64,000 nt of DNA from Chitinophaga terrae (ex Kim and Jung 2007) (GCF_900107795.1 NZ_FNRL01000020.1:59282-123281); one strand, 5' to 3'. Shown: positions 45,849 to 55,900, counted from the first letter of the stretch. The notes: generated by a model from the sequence alone, not told the origin. Numbers and translations: made by a program.

Positions 45849-46590
45849 GATAAAAACTGCCAGGGCGTTGGCGCGATTAATCCAGGAGGTAAGCCCGGAT
45901 GCGCACGTGCCGGACATATTGCAAAGCGTGAAAAGCGCCGTTGACTGGTTAGGGAGAAATGGCAACCCCGATATTATATTCCTGGATATACAGCTGGCAG
46001 ACGGGCTCAGTTTCGAGATCTTTGAGAAGGTGGAGATCACGGCCCCGGTGATTTTCTGCACTGCGTTCAATGAGTATGCCATACAGGCATTCAGGAATAA
46101 CGGGATCGCCTATATCCTGAAGCCTTTTGATGTGAAGGATATAGAACAGGCATTGAATAAGGTGAAGAAGCTGAAAGATTATTTTCAGAAAGATAGTTTG
46201 CCGGCAGAGCAGGTTTCGCGGGTACTCCGGTCTTTGGCCGCAGAAGAAACCAAGAAGAGTTTTCTCGTTTATAACCATAACGCCTATATCAATATTCCAA
46301 CTTCTTCCATCGCTTATTTCTACAAAGGAATGAGCGGGATAAACCTGGTTACAGACGAAAAGAAGCGGTTCGGCATCAATGAATCGCTGGACGAAATACA
46401 CCGGCTTGTGGGGAAGCAATCCTTTTACCGCATTAACAGGCAATACCTGGTTGCATTCAGGTGCATTACAGAAGTACAGCATTATTTCGACAGGAAGCTG
46501 CTGGTAAAGTTGAATATAGAAACAGATGAAAAGCTGGTGGTGGGCAGGGAGAAAGCGGCGGAGTTCCTGGACTGGCTTGGCAACAGGTAA
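45823..46590 (+). CDS. LytTR-family response regulator
   Basis: A 255-residue response regulator. The receiver domain has MKVLVIEDEIKTARALARLI and phospho-acceptor Asp55 in IIFLDIQLADG, with the conserved Lys in YILKPFDVKD. The C-terminal LytTR DNA-binding domain (about 140-255) includes IAYFYKGMSGINLVT and SFYRINRQYLVAFRC. The start overlaps the kinase gene by 26 bases, so the two form a coupled two-component system. Targets unknown; the small lipoprotein gene 69 bases downstream is a candidate. Confidence 0.95.
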   Translation: MKVLVIEDEIKTARALARLIQEVSPDAHVPDILQSVKSAVDWLGRNGNPDIIFLDIQLADGLSFEIFEKVEITAPVIFCTAFNEYAIQAFRNNGIAYILKPFDVKDIEQALNKVKKLKDYFQKDSLPAEQVSRVLRSLAAEETKKSFLVYNHNAYINIPTSSIAYFYKGMSGINLVTDEKKRFGINESLDEIHRLVGKQSFYRINRQYLVAFRCITEVQHYFDRKLLVKLNIETDEKLVVGREKAAEFLDWLGNR

Positions 46591-46659
46591 ATTTAGTATG
46601 CAGGAAATGGCAGGTTTCTTGCATTCCCGTATGTTTGCAAAAGATTCAAGCAAAAAAAT

Positions 46660-46998
46660 ATGAAACAAACAATGATAGCAACCGCATTGGCTGTAAGTTT
46701 ATTAGGCGCAACAAGCTGTTCGTCAACCAGGAAAGCCGGGTCGGTCATCGAAAATGATCACATGGAACTATCGGTAGCCGGAGAGATCACCGCTATTGAA
46801 AATGGAAAAGACGGTTATACGGCAACTATTAAAGAAGCATCCGGCAAAGAATACCTGGCCACTATCAGTATTGTAAACCTGCAAAAACACGGGGGCCAAT
46901 ATAAGAGATATAACGTGGGAGATAAGATCAGTGTAAAAGGTCCTTTATGGAAAGACCAGGAAGGTAAACTTCATATTACCGTACACGAAATGAAATAA
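46660..46998 (+). CDS. Small lipoprotein with OB-like fold pattern
   Basis: A 112-residue lipoprotein with a lipobox in LLGATSCSSTRKAG. The mature part (GEITAIENGKDGYTATIKEA, YNVGDKISVKGPLWKDQEGK, LHITVHEM) has a five-strand pattern like small OB-fold proteins. A -7 candidate TATGTTTG lies at 46630-46637. It follows the LytTR regulator and ends at a shared terminator. Function unknown. Confidence 0.8.
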   Translation: MKQTMIATALAVSLLGATSCSSTRKAGSVIENDHMELSVAGEITAIENGKDGYTATIKEASGKEYLATISIVNLQKHGGQYKRYNVGDKISVKGPLWKDQEGKLHITVHEMK

Positions 46999-47005
46999 GT
47001 TCATG

Positions 47006-47036
47006 AAAGGATGCCAGGGTTTACCGGGCATCCTTT
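47006..47036. terminator. Bidirectional terminator overlapping a coding end
   Basis: A perfect 10-bp stem AAAGGATGCC (47006-47015) with GGCATCCTTT (47027-47036), followed by T residues on the plus strand and preceded by A residues for the minus strand. The right arm lies inside the last codons of the ADP-ribosylglycohydrolase gene ending at 47021, so the hairpin is also coding. Confidence 0.8.
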
Positions 47037-47986
47037 TCTAAAAATAGCTCCATTCTTTCCGCCAGGTCTTCAATCTCATTTTTCCTGGCAAGTTTTTCCA
47101 CCCAACCGGCGGGAATATTTTTCCATCCGTACAACAGTCCGGCCAGGCCGCCTGTTACAGCGCCCGTCGTATCTGTATCAGATCCCAGGTTCACTGCTTT
47201 TAATGTGGCGTCGCTATAACTGCCTGTTGTTAATAAACACCAGGTGCTGGCTTCCAGCGTATGCAGTACATACCCGCTGCTATGGATCTGGCTTTCCTTT
47301 AATTCAAAAATATCCTGTTCCAGCAGTCGCTGGAAAATCCTGATCTCTTCCGGGTTAATGGAAATGCTGCGAAGAAACGCGGGAATTTCTTTTTTCAATG
47401 TCTGGTATACCTGGAACTTATCTTGTCCTTGCAGCAGGTACCGGGCAAATTCGAGGTAATAAAAACAGGCGATCACAGAACGTATATGCCCGTGCGTGAT
47501 GGCCGAAACCTTTTTTGCAAGTTCATATCGTTCCTGCACCGGTTTGTCTTTAATATACATCAGCAATGGAAGTATGCGCATTAAAGACCCGTTGCCGTTT
47601 TCAGAAACGTCCATGCCTCCCGCCAGTTCTGGCTTGCAGCCTCTGGCCAGGTGTTGTATGGCCTGGTGAGTAGCGATGCCAATATCAAAAACTGACCCCC
47701 TGGCGGTCCAGTAGGCCTCATTTAGCCATTTCACAAAATTATCAGCTGTTGTTTGCAGGTCGAATGGTTGTGTGAGAGCTTCTGCGAGGCAAAAGGCCAG
47801 CGAACTGTCGTCAGAAAACGTACCGGGCGGCTGATTGTGGGTGCCAAAACCTCTCATGTCGGTAACGGGGTCTTTTGCAATTGCCTCCCGGCTCATGAAT
47901 TCTACCGGTACTCCCAGCGCATCTCCAATAGCAATTCCGAAAAGTATGTCTTTGTATGGGTTCTTATCTGCCGATCTTTCTTTCAT
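47021..47986 (-). CDS. ADP-ribosylglycohydrolase-family protein
   Basis: A 321-residue cytoplasmic protein of the DraG/ARH family. It keeps the fold motifs GIAIGDALGVPVEFMSRE, the metal-binding SDDSS (Asp59, Asp60), GNGSLMRILPL, and the second metal site GSDTDT (Asp270, Asp272). These enzymes remove ADP-ribose from proteins or nucleic acids using two Mg or Mn ions. Ser replaces the usual Thr after the Asp pair, which is conservative. The gene is monocistronic, downstream of and co-oriented with the WYL regulator, with no linked transferase in the window. Confidence 0.92.
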   Translation of the reverse strand: MKERSADKNPYKDILFGIAIGDALGVPVEFMSREAIAKDPVTDMRGFGTHNQPPGTFSDDSSLAFCLAEALTQPFDLQTTADNFVKWLNEAYWTARGSVFDIGIATHQAIQHLARGCKPELAGGMDVSENGNGSLMRILPLLMYIKDKPVQERYELAKKVSAITHGHIRSVIACFYYLEFARYLLQGQDKFQVYQTLKKEIPAFLRSISINPEEIRIFQRLLEQDIFELKESQIHSSGYVLHTLEASTWCLLTTGSYSDATLKAVNLGSDTDTTGAVTGGLAGLLYGWKNIPAGWVEKLARKNEIEDLAERMELFLEKDAR

Positions 47987-48056
47987 ATAAAAAAGCTATA
48001 AACGGGTTGTAAACAATTTCTTTTGGCGGTACAAAGGTACTTAACAATTGCTAAAG

Positions 48057-48085
48057 ACAGGTGACCGACGCGACGGATCACCTGT
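48057..48085 (-). terminator. Possible weak terminator at the WYL regulator stop
   Basis: ACAGGTGA (48057-48064) pairs perfectly with TCACCTGT (48078-48085), loop of 13, overlapping the stop at 48078-48080. The minus-strand T-run is short, so termination is uncertain. Confidence 0.4.
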
Positions 48086-49040
48086 GGTCTTTTTCATTAT
48101 TCCTCAATCCATCCGTCAGTATCTGTACCAGTTCCTGCTGCAGCGATACCGGTTCAATGATGGTGGCAATATCCACAAACCTCATCAGCCACCTGGCAAA
48201 AGATACCGGGTGGGTAGGGCAATCAAAATACATGATCAACCTGCCATTTGTTTCTTTTTCTTTTTTAAATCCATATTCCATCCTTTCCCAGAACATATAA
48301 TGCGCATGCTCTTTTTCTACGCTGATAACAATTGGAGTGATCTGCGTGGCCGATATTTTGGTTCGCAGTTCCTTTAAAGGCAGGTGCTCCTGTGTAAATT
48401 GTTTTTCCAGCAGTTGTACGCTGCTGACCCTGTCTATCCTGAAATTCCTGTATTCCCCGCGCAAATGGCAATACGCCAGCAGGTACCAGAAATAGTTTTC
48501 GAAATACAGGCCTACCGGTTCTATCTCTCTTGGTATTGGTTCAGTGTCTGTTCGTTTCTGGTACGAGATCAGCGCAATATGCTTTGTCAGAAGGCTGTTC
48601 ACCAACACGTCTATAACGTTGGGCAGGTAGTTGCCGGATTTGATATCCCGGTTAAAAGAGACCCTGCCTTCCATCTGGAGCAGGTGGTATTTCTGTTGCA
48701 GGAGAAAAGAACTTTTTATTTTGATTAGCGCAGATTCGAAATGCTGTTTAATAAACGCGGTCTCCTGCTGCTGCATGACTTTTTCAGCCACCATCAATCC
48801 CAGTGTTTCTTCCTGCGTAAACCTGAGTGGAGGGATCCTGAATCCTTCCATGATCGAATAACCTTCTCCTGCTTCGTTAACGATGGGAATACCCGCCGAT
48901 TCAAGGGCTTTCAGATCCCTGTAGATGGTTCTGCGCCCTATGCCAAAGCGGCGTTGCAACTCTTCGTTCGTGAGTACGTAATTGGATTGCAACAGGAAAA
49001 AGATCTTTAGTATCCTGTCAAATCGTTTCAGATCGTCCAT
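48078..49040 (-). CDS. YafY/PafC-type HTH-WYL transcriptional regulator
   Basis: A 320-residue regulator: N-terminal winged helix (LQRRFGIGRRTIYRDLKALE) with IPIVNEAGEGYSIMEGFRIP as the wing, then the WYL domain with LYFENYFWYLLAYCHLRGEY and RNFRIDRVSSVQLLEKQF, and a C-terminal WCX extension (DCPTHPVSFARWLMRFVDIA). WYL domains bind small ligands or nucleic acid. The RidA gene lies just upstream on the same strand (59 bases), so the pair may be co-transcribed. Confidence 0.93.
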   Translation of the reverse strand: MDDLKRFDRILKIFFLLQSNYVLTNEELQRRFGIGRRTIYRDLKALESAGIPIVNEAGEGYSIMEGFRIPPLRFTQEETLGLMVAEKVMQQQETAFIKQHFESALIKIKSSFLLQQKYHLLQMEGRVSFNRDIKSGNYLPNVIDVLVNSLLTKHIALISYQKRTDTEPIPREIEPVGLYFENYFWYLLAYCHLRGEYRNFRIDRVSSVQLLEKQFTQEHLPLKELRTKISATQITPIVISVEKEHAHYMFWERMEYGFKKEKETNGRLIMYFDCPTHPVSFARWLMRFVDIATIIEPVSLQQELVQILTDGLRNNEKDHR

Positions 49041-49099
49041 CTTCCGTCCCGGTTAATTGTTTGCAAAAAGCCCGGGGGGACCGGGCTGTATATTAACTG

Positions 49100-49492
49100 C
49101 TATTTTACCGCAGTAGCTTCCATTTCTACGGATAAACCGGCAAACAGGCCTTTTACTTCCAGTAATGTTGCGGCTTGCCTGAGGCCGTTCCTGCTGATCC
49201 AGTCCTGGTATCGGTCTGCGCAGGTGGTAAAAAATTCGGTGGTAGAAGTGGTGAAAACGTTCAGCCTTACGATATCGCTGCATTGATAGCCGGCTTCAGT
49301 TATAAGTTGTTCCAGGTTAGCGAAGGTCTGGATCAATTGCTCTCTCATACTGCCGGTACTGGGTTGCCCGTTGCTGTCGATGGCTACCAGGCCTGAACAA
49401 TAAAGGGTTGCGGAGGCCTGTTTTACTTCTACGGCTTGCACAGAATTGGTTCTTTTGCCCCATTCCCATGGGTCGATGGTTCTTTTTTCCAT
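49100..49492 (-). CDS. RidA/YjgF-family enamine/imine deaminase-like protein
   Basis: A 130-residue protein of the RidA family, with SVQAVEVKQASATLYCSGLV, SMREQLIQTFANLEQLITEA and DIVRLNVFTTSTTEFFTTCA. The conserved Arg that contacts the carboxylate in classical RidA (in the motif R-N/Q near the C-terminus) is not obvious; the end reads GLRQAATLLEVKGLFAGLSV, closer to the general YjgF subgroups. It may remove reactive imines. Its start faces the S41 protease gene across 262 bases. Confidence 0.88.
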   Translation of the reverse strand: MEKRTIDPWEWGKRTNSVQAVEVKQASATLYCSGLVAIDSNGQPSTGSMREQLIQTFANLEQLITEAGYQCSDIVRLNVFTTSTTEFFTTCADRYQDWISRNGLRQAATLLEVKGLFAGLSVEMEATAVK

Positions 49493-49716
49493 TTTTTATG
49501 TGATTTAATACTACAAAGTAACGAGGGGGGTATGACAGCCCTATGTCACCAGTTTTTGGAGTTTTTAAAAAAAATGGAGCTTGGGGGAAGAAAAGCAGTG
49601 GTACTGATGCCCCCCGGAAATCCGGCAGGTTAATTTCTTATTTAGCATGATAAACAAAACGTTACAAGCAGGCAGGAATCTCTTAATATAAACTTCATCG
49701 TCTTTATTTTACCCGG

Positions 49717-49743
49717 TAACAGGAAAGGTATAATTTCCTGTTA
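49717..49743 (+). promoter_or_regulatory. Palindrome just upstream of the S41 protease start
   Basis: A perfect 10-bp inverted repeat TAACAGGAAA (49717-49726) and TTTCCTGTTA (49734-49743), loop of 7, ends 11 bases before the GTG start at 49755. No T-run follows. It may be a repressor site or a translation-control hairpin. Confidence 0.5.
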
Positions 49744-49754
49744 AAATAACCTGT

Positions 49755-51149
49755 GTGCAATCCTTTGTTAAAGTACTTTCCCCGTTTATTGTTTTGTTAA
49801 TGCTCAGCAGCTGCAGCAAAAAAGACGCCTTGCCGGAACCTTATCCCACAGATAGTTTAGGGAAGATCAACAGGTGGGTGCTCGACAGCATGCGACGATT
49901 TTATTACTGGAGTGGCGAAATACCCGCCAAGCCGGATTATTCCCTGAGTCCCGAACTCTTTTTTAAGTCGTTGTTATCGGTCAACGACCGTTTCTCTCAT
50001 ATCAGCGGGCCAAATGTGCCTCCTGCCAGCAACGCTTATTTTACGTATGGATTGCAATATGCTTTTTTACAGGTGCCGGATCTGGATCATTATATCGGTG
50101 TAGTAACCCTGGTAAATAAAGGAGGAGGAGCTGAGCAGGCAGGTTTTAAACGCGGCAGTTATTTTACGAAGGTGAATGGAGAATATGTTACTGACAAGAA
50201 CATGCAGAAAGTAAACCAGCTTTTAAATAACCGCGGTTCACTTCAGCTGACAGTTGCCAGTTATACAGGTAACAGTTGGAGAGATGGAGACAGCAAACCT
50301 GTTTCTCCGGGATTCAGGAATGAAGATCCTGTTTATTATACAAGGGTGTTTTCAGGAACGGCGGGAAAAACCGGTTACCTGTATTACAGCAGTTTTAACG
50401 AGGCATATGATGGCAGTTTGCTGGCTGCATTTACGAAGTTCAAAAATGAAGGCATCAACGACCTGATTGTGGACCTCCGTTACAATGCAGGGGGGAGTGT
50501 AGCTTCCTGTGCTAAACTGGCCGGAATGATAGCTTCCGGGCTGAATGGGGGAGAAGTATTTGCCATCTTCCAGGGAAATAGCGGGGAAGGGAGGAGTTCA
50601 CATAGCCTTCAAAATATACTCAATACCTCGGGCAACCCGGCGGGCCGGCAGTTTGCCGACCTGCAAAGCAGGCAATTACAACTGAACAGGATATTTATCT
50701 TAACTACCAATGCCACGGTTTCGGCGGCGGAGATGCTGGTAAATAACCTGAAACCATTTATAAACGTGATCCAGGTGGGCGAAAAAACAACAGGTAAAGA
50801 CGAAGCCAGTTTCACGATTGCAGACGGGCGTGTTCCCCGGCAGGTGGATTGGGTGATACAGCCTATTGTTTACAAGCTTTTTAACAGGAATAACGAAGGA
50901 AATTATGCAGGAGGGCTGGTACCACAACAGGTAGTAGATGAAACTTCCCAGCTGCCGCTTGAAGACATCGGCACAGGTAAAGACGCACTTATTCGCAAGG
51001 CCCTTGAGATGATCTACGGCGCCGGGTATACCGGAGAACCTGCAGATCTCAGGATGGCTCCCTTGCACCCGGCTATCCGTGCCCGTGCTGTTTACCGGTC
51101 GGCCGTTGAACAGGCCGCAAATGCCGCCCCTGTGTTATTACGCCAATAA
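49755..51149 (+). CDS. S41-family carboxy-terminal peptidase lipoprotein
   Basis: A 464-residue lipoprotein starting at GTG, with Cys20 in VLLMLSSCSKKDALPEP. The tail-specific protease layout is clear: a helical N-terminal cap (RWVLDSMRRFYYWSGEIP), a PDZ-like region (VVTLVNKGGGAEQAGFKRG), and the S41 core with DLIVDLRYNAGGSVASC, the nucleophile Ser in TTNATVSAAEML and the general-base Lys in VGEKTTGKDEASF. Probably surface-attached and active on proteins or peptides. It is transcribed alone, ahead of the ECF/FecR set that starts 85 bases later from its own promoter. Confidence 0.93.
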   Translation: MQSFVKVLSPFIVLLMLSSCSKKDALPEPYPTDSLGKINRWVLDSMRRFYYWSGEIPAKPDYSLSPELFFKSLLSVNDRFSHISGPNVPPASNAYFTYGLQYAFLQVPDLDHYIGVVTLVNKGGGAEQAGFKRGSYFTKVNGEYVTDKNMQKVNQLLNNRGSLQLTVASYTGNSWRDGDSKPVSPGFRNEDPVYYTRVFSGTAGKTGYLYYSSFNEAYDGSLLAAFTKFKNEGINDLIVDLRYNAGGSVASCAKLAGMIASGLNGGEVFAIFQGNSGEGRSSHSLQNILNTSGNPAGRQFADLQSRQLQLNRIFILTTNATVSAAEMLVNNLKPFINVIQVGEKTTGKDEASFTIADGRVPRQVDWVIQPIVYKLFNRNNEGNYAGGLVPQQVVDETSQLPLEDIGTGKDALIRKALEMIYGAGYTGEPADLRMAPLHPAIRARAVYRSAVEQAANAAPVLLRQ

Positions 51150-51176
51150 CGGACCTGAATTAACCTTTTGATAATA

Positions 51177-51206
51177 TTGAATAGCTGGACGGTTGAAATA
51201 TATTTG
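51177..51206 (+). promoter_or_regulatory. Consensus Bacteroidetes housekeeping promoter for the ECF gene
   Basis: A perfect -33 TTG (51177-51179) and -7 TATATTTG (51199-51206) with exactly 19 bases between them, 28 bases upstream of the ATG at 51235. This matches the published TTG-N19-TAnnTTTG consensus at every defined position. Confidence 0.85.
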
Positions 51207-51234
51207 TCCGGCTGCTAAAAAACCCAGGTAGCAT

Positions 51235-51816
51235 ATGGATTCCCTCGCACTCAAAATAAAGAATGGTAATGAGTTGGCCTTCAGAGAGTTTTTCAATAAA
51301 ACTTATGGCAGGGTGCATGCTTATTTGCTGAAAGCATTCCATGACAACATCCATATCGATGATATTGCCCAGGAAGTGTATGTAAAATTGTGGCAGAACA
51401 GGGCGAATATAGACGAACAGCAGTCGCTGGATGGTTACCTTTTTACAATCCTCAGGAATACAGTTATCTCCCATTTCAGGACACTGGCAAAAGACAAAAA
51501 ACATAACAGCGGCTATACCCAGTCAGTACAGGATACTTATAACAAGCAGCCCTATATGGATACGCTGAACGGCATCCAGGAAAAAGAAAACAACCAGTTC
51601 TATGAACAGGTGATGCAGGAGATCAGCCCTTTGAAACAACAATGTTTCCGCCTGCATCGGGAGTTTGGGTTAACCTATCGCCAGATCTCGGCTAAAGAGG
51701 GGATCGCGGTTAAAACGGTGGAGAAGTATATACGCCAGACATCAAGGATACTGGAGTCGAAGCTATTGACCAGGATCCAGTATGTATTGATATATTTTAT
51801 GTTGATGAATTCGTAG
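51235..51816 (+). CDS. ECF sigma-70 factor with hydrophobic C-terminal tail
   Basis: A 193-residue ECF sigma factor: region 2 with HIDDIAQEVYVKLWQNRANI, region 4 with LKQQCFRLHREFGLTYRQIS and AKEGIAVKTVEKYIRQTSRI. The end (RIQYVLIYFMLMNS) is a hydrophobic tail of about 12 residues. It starts the fourth sigma/FecR/TonB-receptor set and has a consensus housekeeping promoter. The fecR gene follows after 109 bases. Confidence 0.94.
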   Translation: MDSLALKIKNGNELAFREFFNKTYGRVHAYLLKAFHDNIHIDDIAQEVYVKLWQNRANIDEQQSLDGYLFTILRNTVISHFRTLAKDKKHNSGYTQSVQDTYNKQPYMDTLNGIQEKENNQFYEQVMQEISPLKQQCFRLHREFGLTYRQISAKEGIAVKTVEKYIRQTSRILESKLLTRIQYVLIYFMLMNS

Positions 51817-51925
51817 TTGTTCCCTTTCTCTATCTATGACGCTTTTCCCCAAAAAACACTTTCTCTTAACGATTCCTTAATACACTTCCGGGAGGGTAGA
51901 CGGATTTATTCAGCGTACTTCTTAT

Positions 51926-52933
51926 ATGGACATCAGAAAAATACGAGAACTCCTGGTTGGGCTTAAAGCCGGTACCCTGACTAAAGAAGAAGAGGTATGG
52001 ATACTGCATTTCCTGGAAAGTGCAACGGAGGAAGAGATGTCGGCGGTATTTCCGGATGAAGAATGGAAAGAGCAGCAGCCTATGCTGGTTGGAAGTCATG
52101 AATTGGACCGGGTATATGAAAGTATTGTACCACAAATAAGCGAAGAACCGGCAACGCGCATTGCCTGGTGGAAAAAACCGGTGATCAGGATCACCGCAGC
52201 AGCGGCAACGGTATTGGGAATGGGTGTTGCCGTTTGGCAGCTGGCTAATCCCGGATATCAACAGTATAATAATAATGCAACAGCCGGTATCGAATGGAAA
52301 CTGATCACAACACAGGCCGGAGAAAATCTGATCATTTATTTACCGGATAACTCGAAGATCTTTGTAAATGGCGCTACAAAAGTGATGTATCCAGAGAAGT
52401 TCGATGGGCCTATCAGGCAGATCAAACTGGTAGAGGGTGAAATTTTCCTGGATGTAGCAAAAAACGAACAGGCGCCGTTTAAGGTAACGACAGGTCAGGT
52501 TAATATTAACGTATTGGGTACATCTTTCAATGTACGCAACTATAAAGTGGAAGGATTAACTGAAGTAGCAGTAAAGAGTGGAAAAATAGCGGTAAGTAAC
52601 AGCGGGAACCCGGACAGCGTTTTACTCACCCCCGGTAAAAGAATAGTCATCTCTGAAACGTCGGGAAATTCGTTGTTGACAGAAACGGATCTCAGATCTA
52701 TAGATGGATGGACACAAAATGAATTTGTATTTAATAATGTAACGTTGGGAGACGTATTCCGCAACCTGGAATATAAATATGGGTTAAGGTTTGAAGTAGC
52801 TGACACCAAAATTTTAAACAAACATATCAGAGCCACGTTCAGAGACAAGAGCAGATGGGAGATTTTAGACCTGTTAAGCAAGATGTTGCACTTTAAGTAC
52901 CAGGTAAAGGATTCGTTGGTTGTAATCCGATAA
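51926..52933 (+). CDS. FecR-family anti-sigma factor (DUF4974)
   Basis: A 335-residue anti-sigma factor: acidic cytoplasmic N-terminus, membrane segment at about 86-106, FecR core (IYLPDNSKIFVNGATKVMYP, GEIFLDVAKNEQAPF, VLGTSFNVRNY) and DUF4974 end (FNNVTLGDVFRNLEYKYGLR). It is more diverged from the other FecR proteins here, matching its SusD-less partner receptor. It lies 55 bases before the receptor gene; the leader hairpin of the other two loci is absent. Confidence 0.94.
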   Translation: MDIRKIRELLVGLKAGTLTKEEEVWILHFLESATEEEMSAVFPDEEWKEQQPMLVGSHELDRVYESIVPQISEEPATRIAWWKKPVIRITAAAATVLGMGVAVWQLANPGYQQYNNNATAGIEWKLITTQAGENLIIYLPDNSKIFVNGATKVMYPEKFDGPIRQIKLVEGEIFLDVAKNEQAPFKVTTGQVNINVLGTSFNVRNYKVEGLTEVAVKSGKIAVSNSGNPDSVLLTPGKRIVISETSGNSLLTETDLRSIDGWTQNEFVFNNVTLGDVFRNLEYKYGLRFEVADTKILNKHIRATFRDKSRWEILDLLSKMLHFKYQVKDSLVVIR

Positions 52934-52988
52934 ATGGACTTCTGTTTCTATCAATTTTAGCATACTAAAAAAAGTAAAAAGTACAAGA

Positions 52989-55900
52989 ATGCACAATTTT
53001 ACGACAAATGCCTCCGGAAGGGGGGACAGGCGGAGCCATGCCTGGAGGTTTGCAAAAGGGCTACTTATCGGTTTGGTGGTAATTGTTTTTTTTACAAATC
53101 CATTATTGGCACAAAATGGTATCGAAAAAATGAGTGTTTCGTTAAGCCAGGTACCATTAAGCGGCTTGATCAGGCAGATTGAAACACAAAGCAGCTATGT
53201 AGTGAACCTGGTGAAAGAAGAGGTAGATTTATCAACAAAGGTTACAGTTAATATAAAGGATGGTAGCGTGCAGGAAGTGTTGTCACAAGCGCTTAGAAGT
53301 ACGCCATATCATTTTAAGGTAGAAAAAGATGTTATTACTATTCAGCGCAAACCTGCTGGTAAACCGGAAAAAGGCAGGGTTATAGGCCAGGTGCTGGATG
53401 CAAAGGATGGGACGCCGGTAATTGGCGCTACAATTCAAATAGGTAGTGGTGGCACCATTACGGACATTGATGGAAAATATGCGATGGATATTACTCCTGG
53501 TACTTACTCCTTACAAGTTAGTTCAACAGGATATGTGACAAAAAAAATAAACCAGGTAATTGTTAACAGCGCAATACCAACGCAACTGGACATTACATTG
53601 AATATCCAGAAAGGTACACTGAAAGGAGTAGAAGTAGTAGCGTCGGCTAAAAGAGAAAGTATTGCTTCTTTATATCTCCGTCAGAAAAATAGCGCATCCA
53701 TCTCGGATGGTATCAGCCTGGAACAGATTACCCGTACGCCTGATAAAAACCTTGGAGAAACGCTGAAGCGGATCAGCGGCGTTACGACGGTTGACAACAA
53801 ATTTGTAGTAGTGCGTGGACTGAGTGAACGCTACAATCAATCGGTGTTGAACGGCCAGGTAATGCCCAGTACGGAATTAAACAGGAGAAATTTCAGTTTT
53901 GATATAATCCCGTCAAATATTGTCGAAAATATTACGGTCGTCAAAACACTGACGCCGGATCGCAGCGCCGAATTTGGCGGAGGCCTGGTAGAGGTGAATA
54001 CCGTGGATATTCCCACGCAGAATTTCCTGAATGTTAGCGTTGGTGGTGGGTTTAATAACCAGACAACAGGAAAAGATTTTGTTTCCATGAAGCTCGAAGG
54101 ACGTGAATACCTGGCGCAACCGGCGAAGCACAGGGATTTGTATGGCAGGCTTGATTGGAAGAGTAGTAATGACGTTCTGGAGGCATACAAACTGCATAAC
54201 GGTGATCCAACAGCATTGAGTAATAACTGGGGATTGACAAAAATGAAAGCGCAGCCCAATACTAATTACCAGCTTGCAGGAGGACATGTATTTAAATATA
54301 AGAATGGAGGGCAACTGGGGGTAATGGCATCTGCCAGCTATAGGAATACATTGTTAACACAAGAGATCAGGATGAGCCGTGATGGTTATGATCCGGGACT
54401 TGATTTATCCGGTGATAATGTTGGGTACATTGGCAAACGTTACGGGTTTACTACTAATCTGGGGGGAATAGCGGGGATAGGATATACCAATAAGCACAGC
54501 AAAATAAGTTTTCAAAGTCTTTATTTAAGGTCACTGGATCAGCAATTACAACTGGGAGGGCCAGAGGACAGATGGGGTTATTATGATCTTACAACACAAA
54601 CAACTTTATGGCAGAATCAATTACGAGGAGAACATGCGCTTGGATCTAAAGGAATAAAGTTGAAATGGATGGGCAGTTATATCCGGCTTGATCGCAAACG
54701 CCCGGATAATCATCAGCTTACTACTGGCATTGTTCAGGTCAAACCTGAAGATCCAGCGGATTATAATGTGGGAGCTCCCGGCAGCACAGGGATAAGTGCA
54801 GGGGCATTACGTTGGTGGAGCAGGGCATACGAAAATAATTATACCTGGGATCTCGCTTTGTCGGCTCCTTTCAACTTTGATCTCGGCAGCATATCACTCA
54901 ATAATACAGTTAAAGTTGGTTATGCAGGTTGGAGTAAAGACCGGTCGTTTTATGTGATCAACACCGGTTCTACAAATGAAAACAAGATTTATGCTTCACC
55001 TTTATCACAGGCTTTCTCTCCTGAAAACGGTGTGTCAACCTTTATTGACAGGTTTGGCGATAATTTTCATCGGACTATGGATTTGCATGCAGGCTACCTG
55101 ATGCTGGATGATAAAATTGCGGATCGTTGGAGACTGGTGTGGGGTGTAAGGGCTGAGTATTATAATCTTAATAATGCCAATGCCAACTTAGACCAGGTAA
55201 TTAAGGATGTAAACACGGCGCATCCTGATCAACAGTTCGACTTTTCTGCTGTAAGGAGCAGGGAGCCTAACCTAAGGTTCTTCCCCTCGGCTAACCTGAC
55301 TTATAGCCTGAATACTGCAATGAATCTCCGTTTGGCCTATTCGCAAAGTATTATAAGACCTGATCTGAGGGAACTATCTTTTTTCCGCGAATATGATTTT
55401 GAGTTGGGAGGAAATTATTCTGCGACTTTGGTTAGATCTACGCTGCTTAAGCATCTTGATTTTCGTTATGAATGGTACCCGGCGGCGGGAGAGGTGTTGT
55501 CATTGTCTTTATTCTACAAGAAGATAGACTACCCGATGGAGATATACAAGCAGGGTGACTTTAGAGAATTCGAATTGCTGAATAATCGCTGGGCAAAGAA
55601 TTACGGAATTGAGGCAGAGATTAGAAAATCATTTGCTTTTACTAAAGTACCTGTGTTACAAAATCTAACCGTTTTTGGAAACTTTACCAGGTTGTTCGCG
55701 GAAGTACTGGCAATGAGGAGCTCTGTTAATACTACAGATCCGAATAATCCAAATAAGATTGTTCCGGTGGAGGTTCTGGGAAGCGTGCAAAAAAGGCCCC
55801 AGTCCGGAGCGAGCAATATGATGTTGAACGCGGGACTATATTATGATACTAAACCTGTTTCACTTAGCGTAAGCTATAACTACATTTCCAATAGAATGTT

